Below are positions 21,461 to 35,300 of a stretch of DNA of 64,000 nucleotides, piece after piece. The number at the start of each line of letters is the position of its first letter. The stretch's first letter is position 1. Source of the stretch: Piscicola geometra (Eukaryota; Annelida; Clitellata; Hirudinida; Piscicolidae); assembly GCA_943735955.1 (NCBI GenBank), contig OX030958.1, positions 1-64,000 on the forward strand, in the 5' to 3' direction. The notes under the pieces are model-generated. The model was not told where the DNA came from, did not search any database, and worked only from the letters and a program-made list of their open reading frames with translations. Position numbers and translations under genes: made by a program.

Positions 21461-24400
21461 AAAGTGGTGCCAGGTGGTGCAAAGTGGTGCAAGGTGGTGC
21501 CAGGTGGTGCAAAGTGGTGCCAGGTGGTGCCAGGTGGTGCCAGGTGGTGCAAGGTGGTGCCAGGTGGTGCAAAGTAGTGCAAAGTGGAGCCAGGTGGTGC
21601 AAAGTGGTGCAAAGTGGAGCCAGGTGGTGCAAAGTGGTGCAAAGTGGTGCCAGGTGGTGCAAAGTGGTGCAAGGTGGTGCCAGGTGGTGCAAAGTGGTGC
21701 AAAGTGGTGCCAGGTGGTGCCAGGTGGTGCAAAGTGGTGCAAAGTGGTGCCAGGTGGTGCCAGGTGGTGCAAGGTGGTGCCAGGTGGTGCCAAGTGGTGC
21801 CAGGTGGTGCCAGGTGGTGCAAATTAGTGCAAGGTGGTGCCAGGTGGTGCAAAGTGGTGCAAAGTGGTGCCAGGTGGTGCAAAGTGGTGCAAGGTGGTGC
21901 CAGGTGGTGCAAAGTGGTGCAAGGTGGTGCCAGGTGGTGCCAGGTGGTGCCAGGTGGTGCAAGGTGAAGCCAGGTGGTGCAAAGTGGTGCAAAGTGGTGC
22001 CAGGTGGTGCAAAATGGTGCAAGGTGGTGCCAGGTGGTGCAAAGTGGTGCCAGGTGGTGCCAGGTGGTGCAAAGTGGTGCAAAGTGGTGCCAGGTGGTGC
22101 AAGGTGGTGCCAGGTAGTGCCAGATGGTGCCAGGTGGTGCAAGGTGGTGCCAGGTGGTGCCAGGTGGTGCCAGGTGGTGCAAGGTGGTGCCAGGTGGTGC
22201 AAAGTGGTGCAAAGTGGTGCCAGGTGGTGCAAAGTGGTGCAAGGTGGTGCCAGGTGGTGCCAGGTGGTGCCAGGTGGTGCAAGGTGGTGCCAGGAGGTGC
22301 AAAGTGGTGCAAAGTGGAGCCAGGTGGTGCAAGGTGGTGCAAAATGGTGCCAGGTGGTGCAAGGTGGTGCCAGATGGTGCCAGGTGGTGCAAAGTAGTGC
22401 AAGGTGGTGCCAGGTGGTGCAAAGTAGTGCCAAGTGGTGCAAAGTGGTGCCAGGTGGTGCCAGGTGGTGCAAGGTGGTGCCAGGTGGTGCAAAGTAGTGC
22501 AAAGTAGTGCAAAGTGGTGCCAGGTGGTGCAAAGTGGTGCAAAGTGGTGCCAGGTGGTGCAAAGTGGTGCAAGGTGGTGCCAGGTGGTGCCAGGTGGTGC
22601 CAGGTGGTGCAAGGTGGTGCCAGGTGGTGCAAAGTGGTGCAAAGTTGAGCCAGGTGGTGCAAGGTGGTGCAAAGTGGTGCCAGGTGGTGCAAGGTGGTGC
22701 CAGATGGTGCCAGGTGGTGCAAAGTAGTGCAAGGTGGTGCCAGGTGGTGCAAAGTAGTGCCAAGTGGTGCAAAGTGGTGCCAGGTGGTGCCAGGTGGTGC
22801 AAAGTGGTGCAAAGTGGTGCCAGGTGATCCAAGGTGGTGCCAGGTAGTGCCAGATGGTGCCAGGTGGTGCAAGGTGGTGCCAGGTGGTGCCAGGTGGTGC
22901 CAGGTGGTGCAAGGTGGTGCCAGGTGGTGCAAGGTGGTGCCAGGTGGTGCAAAGTGGTGCAAAGTGGTGCCAGGTGGTGCCAGGTGGTGCAAGGTGGTGC
23001 CAGGTGGTGCAAAGTGGTGCAAAGTGATGCCAGGTGGTGCAAAGTGGTGCAAGGTGGTGCCAGGTAGTGCAAAGTGGTGCCAGGTGGTGCAAGGTGGTGC
23101 CAGATGGTGCCAGGTGGTGCAAAGTAGTGCAAGGTGGTGCCAGGTGGTGCAAAGTAGTGCCAAGTGGTGCCAGGTGGTGCAAAGTGGTGCAAAGTGGTGC
23201 CAGGTGGTGCAAGGTGGTGCCAGGTGGTGCCAGGTGGTGACAGGTGGTGCAAGGTGGTGCCAGGTGGTGCAAAGTGGTGAAAAGTGGTGCCAGGTGGTGC
23301 AAAGTGTTGCAAGGTGGTGCCAGGTGGTGCAAAGTGGTGCCAGGTGGTGCCAGGTGGTGCCAGGTGGTGCAAGGTGGTGCCAGGTGGTGCAAAGTGGTGC
23401 AAAGTGGAGCCAGGTGGTGCAAAGTGGTGCAAAGTGGAGCCAGGTGGTGCAAAGTGGTGCAAAGTGGTGCAAAGTGGTGCCAGGTGGTGCCAGGTGGTGC
23501 AAAGTGGTGCAAAGTGGTGCCAGGTGGTGCCAGGTGGTGCAAGGTGGTGCCAGGTGGTGCCAGGTGGTGCCAGGTGGTGCCAGGTGGTGCAAAGTAGTGC
23601 AAGGTGGTGCCAGGTGGTGCAAAGTGGTGCAAAGTGGTGCCAGGTGGTGCAAAGTGGTGCAAGGTAGTGCCAGGTGGTGCAAAGTGGTGCAAGGTGGTGC
23701 CAGGTGGTGCCAGGTGGTGCCAGGTGGTGCAAGGTGGTGCCAGGTGGTGCAAAGTGGTGCAAAGTGGTGCCAGGTGGTGCAAAGTGGTGCAAGGTGGTGC
23801 CAGGTGGTGCAAAGTGGTGCCAGGTGGTGCCAGGTGGTGCAAAGTGGTGCAAAGTGGTGCCAGGTGTTGCAAGGTGGTGCCAGGTAGTGCCAGATGGTGC
23901 CAGGTGGTGCAAGGTGGTGCCAGGTGGTGCAAAGTGGTGCAAAGTGCTGCCAGGTGGTGCAAGGTGGTGCCAGGTGGTGCCAGGTGGTGACAGGTGGTGC
24001 AAGGTGGTGCCAGGTGGTGCAAAGTGGTGAAAAGTGGTGCCAGGTGGTGCAAAGTGGTGCAAGGTGGTGCCAGGTGGTGCAAAGTGGTGCCAGGTGGTGC
24101 CAGGTGGTGCCAGGTGGTGCAAGGTGGTGCCAGGTGGTGCAAAGTGGTGCAAAGTGGAGCCAGGTGGTGCAAAGTGGTGCAAAGTGGAGCCAGGTGGTGC
24201 AAAGTGGTGCAAAGTGGTGCCAGGTGGTGCAAAGTGGTGCAAGGTGGTGCCAGGTGGTGCAAAGTGGTGCAAAGTGGTGCCAGGTGGTGCCAGGTGGTGC
24301 AAAGTGGTGCAAAGTGGTGTAGGTGGTGCCAGGTGGTGCAAGGTGGTGCCAGGTGGTGCCAGGTGGTGCCAGGTGGTGCCAGGTGGTGCAAAGTAGTGCA

Positions 24401-27400
24401 AGGTGGTGCCAGGTGGTGCAAAGTGGTGCAAAGTGGTGCCAGGTGGTGCAAAGTGGTGCAAGGTAGTGCCAGGTGGTGCAAAGTGGTGCAAGGTGGTGCC
24501 AGGTGGTGCCAGGTGGTGCCAGGTGGTGCAAGGTGGTGCCAGGTGGTGCAAAGTGGTGCAAAGTGGTGCCAGGTGGTGCAAAGTGGTGCAAGGTGGTGCC
24601 AGGTGGTGCAAAGTGGTGCCAGGTGGTGCCAGGTGGTGCAAAGTGGTGCAAAGTGGTGCCAGGTGTTGCAAGGTGGTGCCAGGTAGTGCCAGATGGTGCC
24701 AGGTGGTGCAAGGTGGTGCCAGGTGGTGCAAAGTGGTGCAAAGTGGTGCCAGGTGGTGCAAAGTGGTGCAAAGTGGTGCCAGGTGGTGCAAAGTGGTGCA
24801 AGGTGGTGCCAGGTGGTGCAAAGTGGTGCAAGGTGGTGCCAGGTGGTGCCAGGTGGTGCCAGGTGGTGCCAGGTGGTGCCAGGTGGTGCAAAGTGGTGCA
24901 AGGTGGTGCCAGGTGGTGCAAGGTGGTGCCAGGTGGTGCCAGGTGGTGCAAAGTGGTGCAAAGTGGTGCCAGGTGGTGCAAAGTGGTGCAAAATGGTGCC
25001 AGGTGGTGCAAAGTGGTGCCAGGTGGTGCAAGGTGGTGCCAGGTGGTGCAAAGTGGTGCAAAGTGGTGCCAGGTGGTGCCAGGTGGTGCAAGGTGGTGCC
25101 AGGTGGTGCAAAGTGGTGCAAAGTGGTGCCAGGTGGTGCAAAGTGGTGCAAGGTGGTGCCAGGTGGTGCAAAGTGGTGCCAGGTGGTGCAAGGTGGTGCC
25201 AGATGGTGCCAGGTGGTGCAAAGTAGTGCAAGGTGGTGCCAGGTGGTGCAAAGTAGTGCCAAGTGGTGCCAGGTGGTGCAAAGTGGTGCAAAGTGGTGCC
25301 AGGTGGTGCAAGGTGGTGCCAGGTGGTGCCAGGTGGTGACAGGTGGTGCAAGGTGGTGCCAGGTGGTGCAAAGTGGTGAAAAGTGGTGCAAAGTGGTGCA
25401 AGGTGGTGCCAAGTGGTGCAAAGTGGTGCCAGGTGGTGCCAGGTGGTGCCAGGTGGTGCAAGGTGGTGCCAGGTGGTGCAAAGTAGTGCAAAGTGGAGCC
25501 AGGTGGTGCAAAGTGGTGCAAAGTGGAGCCAGGTGGTGCAAAGTGGTGCAAAGTGGTGCCAGGTGGTGCAAAGTGGTGCAAGGTGGTGCCAGGTGGTGCA
25601 AAGTGGTGCAAAGTGGTGCCAGGTGGTGCCAGGTGGTGCAAAGTGGTGCAAAGTGGTGCCAGGTGGTGCCAGGTGGTGCAAGGTGGTGCCAGGTGGTGCC
25701 AAGTGGTGCCAGGTGGTGCCAGGTGGTGCAAAGTAGTGCAAGGTGGTGCCAGGTGGTGCAAAGTGGTGCAAAGTGGTGCCAGGTGGTGCAAAGTGGTGCA
25801 AGGTGGTGCCAGGTGGTGCAAAGTGGTGCAAGGTGGTGCCAGGTGGTGCCAGGTGGTGCCAGGTGGTGCAAGGTGGTGCCAGGTGGTGCAAAGTGGTGCA
25901 AAGTGGTGCCAGGTGGTGCAAAATGGTGCAAGGTGGTGCCAGGTGGTGCAAAGTGGTGCCAGGTGGTGCCAGGTGGTGCAAAGTGGTGCAAAGTGGTGCC
26001 AGGTGGTGCAAGGTGGTGCCAGGTATTACCAGATGGTGCCAGGTGGTGCAAGGTGGTGCCAGGTGGTGCAAAGTGGTGCAAAGTGGTGCCAGGTGGTGCA
26101 AAGTGGTGCAAAGTGGTGCCAGGTGGTGCAAAGTGGTGCAAGGTGGTGCCAGGTGATGCAAAGTGGTGCAAGGTGGTGCCAGGTGGTGCCAGGTGGTGCC
26201 AGGTGGTGCAAGGTGGTGCCAGGTGGTGCAAAGTAGTGCAAAGTGGTGCCAGGTGGTGCAAGGTGGTGCCAGGTGGTGCCAGGTGGTGCAAAGTGGTGCA
26301 AAGTGGTGCCAGGTGGTGCAAGGTGGTGCCAGGTAGTGCCAGATGGTGCCAGGTGGTGCAAAGTGGTGCAAAGTGGTGCCAAGTGGTGCAAAGTGGTGCA
26401 AAGTGGTGCCAGGTGGTGCAAAGTGGTGCAAGGTGGTGCCAGGTGGTGCAAAGTGGTGCAAGGTGGTGCCAGGTGGTGCCAGGTGGTGCCAGGTGGTGCA
26501 AGGTGGTGCCAGGTGGTGCAAAGTAGTGCAAAGTGGTGCCAGGTGGTGCAAGGTGGTGCCAGGTGGTGCCAGGTGGTGCAAAGTGGTGCAAAGTGACGCC
26601 ATGTGGTGCAAGGTGGTGCCAGGTAGTGCCAGATGGTGCCAGGTGGTGCAAGATGGTGCCAGGTGGTGCAAAGTGGTGCAAAGTGGTGCCAGGTGGTGCA
26701 AAGTGGTGCAAAGTAGTGCCAGGTGGTGCCAGGTGGTGCAAGGTGGTGCCAGGTGGTGCAAAGTAGTGCAAAGTGGTGCCAGGTGGTGCAAAGTGGTGCA
26801 AGGTGGTGCCAGGTGGTGCAAAGTGGTGCCAGGTGGTGCAAGGTAGTGCCAGGTGGTGCAAAGTGGTGCTGAGTGGTGCCAGGTGGTGCAAAGTGGTGCC
26901 AGGTAAGGCCAGGTGGTGCAAGGTGGTGCCAGGTGGTGCCAGGTGGTGCCAGGTGGTGCAAGGTGGTGCCAGGTGGTGCAAAGTAGTGCAAAGTGGAGCC
27001 AGGTGGTGCAAAGTGGTGCAAAGTGGAGCCAGGTGGTGCAAAGTGGTGCAAAGTGGTGCCAGGTGGTGCAAAGTGGTGCAAGGTGGTGCCAGGTGGTGCA
27101 AAGTGGTGCAAAGTGGTGCCAGGTGGTGCAAAGTGGTGCAAAGTGGTGCCAGGTGGTGCAAAGTGGTGCAAGGTGGTGCCAGGTGGTGCAAAGTGGTGCA
27201 AGGTGGTGCCAGGTGGTGCCAGGTGGTGCCAGGTGGTGCCAGGTGGTGCAAAGTAGTGCAAAGTGGTGCCAGGTGGTGCCAGGTGGTGCAAAGTGGTGCA
27301 AAGTGGTGCCAGGTGGTGCAAAGTGGTGCAAGGTGGTGCCAGGTGGTGCACAGTAGTGCAAGGTGGTGCCAGGTGGTGCAAAGTGGTGCAAAGTGGTGCC

Positions 27401-27632
27401 AGGTGGTGCCAGGTGGTGCAAAGTGGTGCAAGGTGGTGCCAGGTGGTGCCAGGTGGTGCCAGGTGGTGCAAGGTGGTGCCAGGTGGTGCAAAGTGGTGCA
27501 AAGTGGTGCCAGGTGGTGCAAAATGGTGCAAGGTGGTGCCAGGTGGTGCAAAGTGGTGCCAGGTGGTGCCAGGTGGTGCAAAGTGGTGCAAAGTGGTGCC
27601 AGGTGGTGCAAGGTGGTGCCAGGTAGTACCAG

Positions 27633-30600
27633 ATGGTGCCAGGTGGTGCAAGGTGGTGCCAGGTGGTGCAAAGTGGTGCAAAGTGGTGCCAGGTGGTGCA
27701 AAGTGGTGCAAAGTGGTGCCAGGTGGTGCAAAGTGGTGCCAGGTGGTGCCAGGTGGTGCAAAGTGGTGCAAAGTGGTGCCAGGTGGTGCAAAGTGGTGCA
27801 AGGTGGTGCCAGGTGGTGCAAAGTAGTGCAAGGTGGTGCCAGGTGGTGCAAAGTGGTGCAAAGTGGTGCCAGGTGGTGCAAAGTGGTGCAAGGTGGTGCC
27901 AGGTGGTGCAAAGTGGTGCAAGGTGGTGCCAGGTGGTGCCAGGTGGTGCCAGGTGGTGCAAGGTGGTGCCAGGTGGTGCAAAGTGGTGCAAAGTGGTGCC
28001 AGGTGGTGCAAAATGGTGCAAGGTGGTGCCAGGTGGTGCAAAGTGGTGCCAGGTGGTGCCAGGTGGTGCAAAGTGGTGCAAAGTGGTGCCAGGTGGTGCA
28101 AGGTGGTGCCAGGTAGTACCAGATGGTGCCAGGTGGTGCCAGGTGGTGCAAGGTGGTGCCAGGTGGTGCAAAGTAGTGCAAAGTGGTGCCAGGTGGTGCA
28201 AGGTGGTGCCAGGTGGTGCCAGGTGGTGCAAAGTGGTGCAAAGTGGTGCCAGGTGGTGCAAGGTGGTGCCAGGTAGTGCCAGATGGTGCCAGGTGGTGCA
28301 AAGTGGTGCAAAGTGGTGCCAAGTGGTGCAAAGTGGTGCAAAGTGGTGCCAGGTGGTGCAAAGTGGTGCAAGGTGGTGCCAGGTGGTGCAAAGTGGTGCA
28401 AGGTGGTGCCAGGTGGTGCCAGGTGGTGCCAGGTGGTGCAAGGTGGTGCCAGGTGGTGCAAAGTAGTGCAAAGTGGTGCCAGGTGGTGCAAGGTGGTGCC
28501 AGGTGGTGCCAGGTGGTGCAAAGTGGTGCAAAGTGGTGCCATGTGGTGCAAGGTGGTGCCAGGTAGTGCCAGATGGTGCCAGGTGGTGCAAGATGGTGCC
28601 AGGTGGTGCAAAGTGGTGCAAAGTGGTGCCAGGTGGTGCAAAGTGGTGCAAAGTGGTGCCAGGTGGTGCCAGGTGGTGCAAGGTGGTGCCAGGTGGTGCA
28701 AAGTAGTGCAAAGTGGTGCCAGGTGGTGCAAAGTGGTGCAAGGTGGTGCCAGGTGGTGCAAAGTGGTGCCAGGTGGTGCAAGGTAGTGCCAGGTGGTGCA
28801 AAGTGGTGCAAAGTGGTGCCAGGTGGTGCAAAGTGGTGCCAGGTAAGGCCAGGTGGTGCAAGGTGGTGCCAGGTGGTGCCAGGTGGTGCCAGGTGGTGCA
28901 AGGTGGTGCCAGGTGGTGCAAAGTGGTGCAAAGTGGTGCCAGGTGGTGCAAAGTGGTGCAAGGTGGTGCCAGGTGGTGCCAGGTGGTGCCAGGTGGTGCA
29001 AGGTGGTGCCAGGTGGTGCAAAGTAGTGCAAAGTGGAGCCAGGTGGTGCAAAGTGGTGCAAAGTGGAGCCAGGTGGTGCAAAGTGGTGCAAAGTGGTGCC
29101 AGGTGGTGCAAAGTGGTGCAAGGTGGTGCCAGGTGGTGCAAAGTGGTGCAAAGTGGTGCCAGGTGGTGCAAAGTGGTGCAAAGTGGTGCCAGGTGGTGCA
29201 AAGTGGTGCAAGGTGGTGCCAGGTGGTGCAAAGTGGTGCAAGGTGGTGCCAGGTGGTGCCAGGTGGTGCCAGGTGGTGCCAGGTGGTGCCAGGTGGTGCA
29301 AAGTAGTGCAAAGTGGTGCCAGGTGGTGCAAGGTGGTGCCAGGTGGTGCCAGGTGGTGCAAAGTGGTGCAAAGTGGTGCCAGGTGGTGCAAAGTGGTGCA
29401 AGGTGGTGCCAGGTGGTGCAAAGTGGTGCCAGGTGGTGCAAGGTGGTGCCAGGTGGTGCAAAGTGGTGCAAAGTGGTGCCAGGTGGTGCCAGGTGGTGCA
29501 AGGTGGTGCCAGGTGGTGCAAAGTGGTGCAAAGTGGTGCAAGGTGGTGCAAAGTGGTGCAAGGTGGTGCCAGGTGGTGCAAAGTGGTGCCAGGTGGTGCA
29601 AGGTGGTGCCAGATGGTGCCAGGTGGTGCAAAGTAGTGCAAGGTGGTGCCAGGGGGTGCAAAGTAGTGCCAAGTGGTGCCAGGTGGTGCAAAGTGGTGCA
29701 AAGTGGTGCCAGGTGGTGCAAGGTGGTGCCAAGTGGTGCCAGGTGGTGACAGGTGGTGCAAGGTGGTGCCAGGTGGTGCAAAGTGGTGAAAAGTGGTGCC
29801 AGGTGGTGCAAAGTGGTGCAAGGTGGTGCCAGGTGGTGCAAAGTGGTGCCAGGTGGTGCCAGGTGGTGCCAGGTGGTGCAAGGTGGTGCCAGGTGGTGCA
29901 AAGTAGTGCAAAGTGGAGCCAGGTGGTGCAAAGTGGTGCAAAGTGGAGCCAGGTGGTGCAAAGTGGTGCAAAGTGGTGCCAGGTGGTGCAAGGTGGTGCC
30001 AGGTAGTACCAGATGGTGCCAGGTGGTGCAAGGTGGTGCCAGGTGGTGCAAAGTGGTGCAAAGTGGTGCCAGGTGGTGCAAAGTGGTGCAAAGTGGTGCC
30101 AGGTGGTGCAAAGTGGTGCCAGGTGGTGCCAGGTGGTGCAAAGTGGTGCAAAGTGGTGCCAGGTGGTGCAAAGTGGTGCAAGGTGGTGCCAGGTGGTGCA
30201 AAGTAGTGCAAGGTGGTGCCAGGTGGTGCAAAGTGGTGCAAAGTGGTGCCAGGTGGTGCAAAGTGGTGCAAGGTGGTGCCAGGTGGTGCAAAGTGGTGCA
30301 AGGTGGTGCCAGGTGGTGCCAGGTGGTGCCAGGTGGTGCAAGGTGGTGCCAGGTGGTGCAAAGTGGTGCAAAGTGGTGCCAGGTGGTGCAAAATGGTGCA
30401 AGGTGGTGCCAGGTGGTGCAAAGTGGTGCCAGGTGGTGCCAGGTGGTGCAAAGTGGTGCAAAGTGGTGCCAGGTGGTGCAAGGTGGTGCCAGGTAGTACC
30501 AGATGGTGCCAGGTGGTGCCAGGTGGTGCAAGGTGGTGCCAGGTGGTGCAAAGTAGTGCAAAGTGGTGCCAGGTGGTGCAAGGTGGTGCCAGGTGGTGCC

Positions 30601-32392
30601 AGGTGGTGCAAAGTGGTGCAAAGTGGTGCCAGGTGGTGCAAGGTGGTGCCAGGTAGTGCCAGATGGTGCCAGGTGGTGCAAAGTGGTGCAAAGTGGTGCC
30701 AAGTGGTGCAAAGTGGTGCAAAGTGGTGCCAGGTGGTGCAAAGTGGTGCAAGGTGGTGCCAGGTGGTGCAAAGTGGTGCAAGGTGGTGCCAGGTGGTGCC
30801 AGGTGGTGCCAGGTGGTGCAAGGTGGTGCCAGGTGGTGCAAAGTAGTGCAAAGTGGTGCCAGGTGGTGCAAGGTGGTGCCAGGTGGTGCCAGGTGGTGCA
30901 AAGTGGTGCAAAGTGGTGCCATGTGGTGCAAGGTGGTGCCAGGTAGTGCCAGATGGTGCCAGGTGGTGCAAGATGGTGCCAGGTGGTGCAAAGTGGTGCA
31001 AAGTGGTGCCAGGTGGTGCAAAGTGGTGCAAAGTGGTGCCAGGTGGTGCCAGGTGGTGCAAGGTGGTGCCAGGTGGTGCAAAGTAGTGCAAAGTGGTGCC
31101 AGGTGGTGCAAAGTGGTGCAAGGTGGTGCCAGGTGGTGCAAAGTGGTGCCAGGTGGTGCAAGGTAGTGCCAGGTGGTGCAAAGTGGTGCAAAGTGGTGCC
31201 AGGTGGTGCAAAGTGGTGCCAGGTAAGGCCAGGTGGTGCAAGGTGGTGCCAGGTGGTGCCAGGTGGTGCCAGGTGGTGCAAGGTGGTGCCAGGTGGTGCA
31301 AAGTGGTGCAAAGTGGTGCCAGGTGGTGCAAAGTGGTGCAAGGTGGTGCCAGGTGGTGCCAGGTGGTGCCAGGTGGTGCAAGGTGGTGCCAGGTGGTGCA
31401 AAGTAGTGCAAAGTGGAGCCAGGTGGTGCAAAGTGGTGCAAAGTGGAGCCAGGTGGTGCAAAGTGGTGCAAAGTGGTGCCAGGTGGTGCAAAGTGGTGCA
31501 AGGTGGTGCCAGGTGGTGCAAAGTGGTGCAAAGTGGTGCCAGGTGGTGCAAAGTGGTGCAAAGTGGTGCCAGGTGGTGCAAAGTGGTGCAAGGTGGTGCC
31601 AGGTGGTGCAAAGTGGTGCAAGGTGGTGCCAGGTGGTGCCAGGTGGTGCCAGGTGGTGCCAGGTGGTGCCAGGTGGTGCAAAGTAGTGCAAAGTGGTGCC
31701 AGGTGGTGCAAGGTGGTGCCAGGTGGTGCCAGGTGGTGCAAAGTGGTGCAAAGTGGTGCCAGGTGGTGCAAAGTGGTGCAAGGTGGTGCCAGGTGGTGCA
31801 AAGTGGTGCCAGGTGGTGCAAGGTGGTGCCAGGTGGTGCAAAGTGGTGCAAAGTGGTGCCAGGTGGTGCCAGGTGGTGCAAGGTGGTGCCAGGTGGTGCA
31901 AAGTGGTGCAAAGTGGTGCAAGGTGGTGCAAAGTGGTGCAAGGTGGTGCCAGGTGGTGCAAAGTGGTGCCAGGTGGTGCAAGGTGGTGCCAGATGGTGCC
32001 AGGTGGTGCAAAGTAGTGCAAGGTGGTGCCAGGGGGTGCAAAGTAGTGCCAAGTGGTGCCAGGTGGTGCAAAGTGGTGCAAAGTGGTGCCAGGTGGTGCA
32101 AGGTGGTGCCAAGTGGTGCCAGGTGGTGACAGGTGGTGCAAGGTGGTGCCAGGTGGTGCAAAGTGGTGAAAAGTGGTGCCAGGTGGTGCAAAGTGGTGCA
32201 AGGTGGTGCCAGGTGGTGCAAAGTGGTGCCAGGTGGTGCCAGGTGGTGCCAGGTGGTGCAAGGTGGTGCCAGGTGGTGCAAAGTAGTGCAAAGTGGAGCC
32301 AGGTGGTGCAAAGTGGTGCAAAGTGGAGCCAGGTGGTGCAAAGTGGTGCAAAGTGGTGCCAGGTGGTGCAAAGTGGTGCAAGGTGGTGCCAG
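27633..32392. repeat. Tandem 2,380-bp duplication in array B, with a third partial copy near 38.3-40.1 kb
   Basis: Unit order from 27633 to 30012 repeats from 30013 to 32392 with a constant 2,380-bp offset. Landmarks that match are CCAGGTAAGGCC (28841 and 31221), the ATGTGG units, and the GAGCC pair near 29037 and 31417. The same landmarks occur again near 38523-40089, including CCAGGTAAGGCC at 39181, at an offset of 7,960 bp from the second copy. An additional 270-bp step separates GTGACAGGTG at 32126 and 32396. Confidence 0.85.
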
Positions 32393-35300
32393 GTGGTGAC
32401 AGGTGGTGCAAGGTGGTGCCAGGTGGTGCAAAGTGGTGAAAAGTGGTGCCAGGTGGTGCAAAGTGGTGCAAGGTGGTGCCAGGTGGTGCAAAGTGGTGCC
32501 AGGTGGTGCCAGGTGGTGCCAGGTGGTGCAAGGTGGTGCCAGGTGGTGCAAAGTAGTGCAAAGTGGAGCCAGGTGGTGCAAAGTGGTGCAAAGTGGAGCC
32601 AGGTGGTGCAAAGTGGTGCAAAGTGGTGCCAGGTGGTGCAAAGTGGTGCAAGGTGGTGCCAGGTGGTGCAAAGTGGTGCAAAGTGGTGCCAGGTGGTGCC
32701 AGGTGGTGCAAAGTGGTGCAAAGTGGTGCCAGGTGGTGCCAGGTGGTGCAAGGTGGTGCCAGGTGGTGCCAAGTGGTGCCAGGTGGTGCCAGGTGGTGCA
32801 AAGTAGTGCAAGGTGGTGCCAGGTGGTGCAAAGTGGTGCAAGGTGGTGCCAGGTGGTGCCAGGTGGTGCCAGGTGGTGCCAGGTGGTGCAAAGTAGTGCA
32901 AAGTGGTGCCAGGTGGTGCAAGGTGGTGCCAGGTGGTGCCAGGTGGTGCAAAGTGGTGCAAAGTGGTGCCAGGTGGTGCAAAGTGGTGCAAGGTGGTGCC
33001 AGGTGGTGCAAAGTGGTGCCAGGTGGTGCAAGGTGGTGCCAGGTGGTGCAAAGTGGTGCAAAGTGGTGCCAGGTGGTGCCAGGTGGTGCAAGGTGGTGCC
33101 AGGTGGTGCAAAGTGGTGCAAAGTGGTGCAAGGTGGTGCAAAGTGGTGCAAGGTGGTGCCAGGTGGTGCAAAGTGGTGCCAGGTGGTGCAAGGTGGTGCC
33201 AGATGGTGCCAGGTGGTGCAAAGTAGTGCAAGGTGGTGCCAGGGGGTGCAAAGTAGTGCCAAGTGGTGCCAGGTGGTGCAAAGTGGTGCAAAGTGGTGCC
33301 AGGTGGTGCAAGGTGGTGCCAGGTGGTGCCAGGTGGTGACAGGTGGTGCAAGGTGGTGCCAGGTGGTGCAAAGTGGTGAAAAGTGGTGCCAGGTGGTGCA
33401 AAGTGGTGCAAGGTGGTGCCAGGTGGTGCAAAGTGGTGCCAGGTGGTGCCAGGTGGTGCCAGGTGGTGCAAGGTGGTGCCAGGTGGTGCAAAGTAGTGCA
33501 AAGTGGAGCCAGGTGGTGCAAAGTGGTGCAAAGTGGAGCCAGGTGGTGCAAAGTGGTGCAAAGTGGTGCCAGGTGGTGCAAAGTGGTGCAAGGTGGTGCC
33601 AGGTGGTGCAAAGTGGTGCAAAGTGGTGCCAGGTGGTGCCAGGTGGTGCAAAGTGGTGCAAAGTGGTGCCAGGTGGTGCCAGGTGGTGCAAGGTGGTGCC
33701 AGGTGGTGCCAAGTAGTGCCAGGTGGTGCCAGGTAGTGCAAAGTAGTGCAAAGTGGTGCCAGGTGGTGCAAAGTGGTGCAAGGTGGTGCCAGGTGGTGCA
33801 AAGTGGTGCAAGGTGGTGCCAGGTGGTGCCGGGTGGTGCCAGGTGGTGCAAGGTGGTGCCAGGTGGTGCAAAGTGGTGCAAAGTGGTGCCAGGTGGTGCA
33901 AAATGGTGCAAGGTGGTGCCAGGTGGTGCAAAGTGGTGCCAGGTGGTGCCAGGTGGTGCAAAGTGGTGCAAAGTGGTGCCAGGTGGTGCAAGGTGGTGCC
34001 AGGTAGTGCCAGATGGTGCCAGGTGGTGCAAGGTGGTGCCAGGTGGTGCCAGGTGGTGCCAGGTGGTGCCAGGTGGTGCAAGGTGGTGCCAGGTGGTGCA
34101 AAGTGGTGCAAAGTGGTGCCAGGTGGTGCAAAGTGGTGCAAGGTGGTGCCAGGTGGTGCCAGGTGGTGCCAGGTGGTGCAAGGTGGTGCCAGGTGGTGCA
34201 AAGTGGTGCAAAGTGGTGCCAGGTGGTGCAAAGTGGTGCAAGGTGGTGCCAGGTGGTGCAAAGTGGTGCCAGGTGGTGCAAGGTGGTGCCAGGTGGTGCA
34301 AAGTGGTGCAAAGTGGTGCCAGGTGGTGCCAGGTGGTGCAAGGTGGTGCCAGGTGGTGCAAAGTGGTGCAAAGTGGTGCCAGGTGGTGCAAAGTGGTGCA
34401 AGGTGGTGCCAGGTGGTGCAAAGTGGTGCCAGGTGGTGCAAGGTGGTGCCAGATGGTGCCAGGTGGTGCAAAGTAGTGCAAGGTGGTGCCAGGTGGTGCA
34501 AAGTAGTGCCAAGTGGTGCCAGGTGGTGCAAAGTGGTGCAAAGTGGTGCCAGGTGGTGCAAGGTGGTGCCAGGTGGTGCCAGGTGGTGACAGGTGGTGCA
34601 AGGTGGTGCCAGGTGGTGCAAAGTGGTGAAAAGTGGTGCCAGGTGGTGCAAAGTGGTGCAAGGTGGTGCCAGGTGGTGCAAAGTGGTGCCAGGTGGTGCC
34701 AGGTGGTGCCAGGTGGTGCAAGGTGAGGCCAGGTGGTGCAAAGTGGTGCAAAGTGGAGCCAGGTGGTGCAAAGTGGTGCAAAGTGGAGCCAGGTGGTGCA
34801 AAGTGGTGCAAAGTGGTGCCAGGTGGTGCCAGGTGGTGCAAAGTAGTGCAAGGTGGTGCCAGGTGGTGCAAAGTGGTGCAAAGTGGTGCCAGGTGGTGCA
34901 AAGTGGTGCAAGGTGGTGCCAGGTGGTGCAAAGTGGTGCAAAGTGGTGCCAGGTGGTGCCAGGTGGTGCCAGGTGGTGCAAAGTGGTGCAAAGTGGTGCC
35001 AGGTGGTGCAAAGTGGTGCAAGGTGGTGCCAGGTGGTGCCAGGTGGTGCCAGGTGGTGCAAGGTGGTGCCAGGTGGTGCAAAGTGGTGCAAAGTGGAGCC
35101 AGGTGGTGCAAGGTGGTGCCAGGTGGTGCAAAGTGGTGCAAAGTGGTGCCAGGTATGGCAAAGTGGTGCAAGGTGGTGCCAGGTGGTGCAAAGTGGTGCC
35201 AGGTGGTGCAAGGTGGTGCCAGGTGGTGCAAAGTGGTGCAAAGTGGTGCCAGGTGGTGCCAGGTGGTGCAAGGTGGTGCCAGGTGGTGCAAAGTGGTGCA

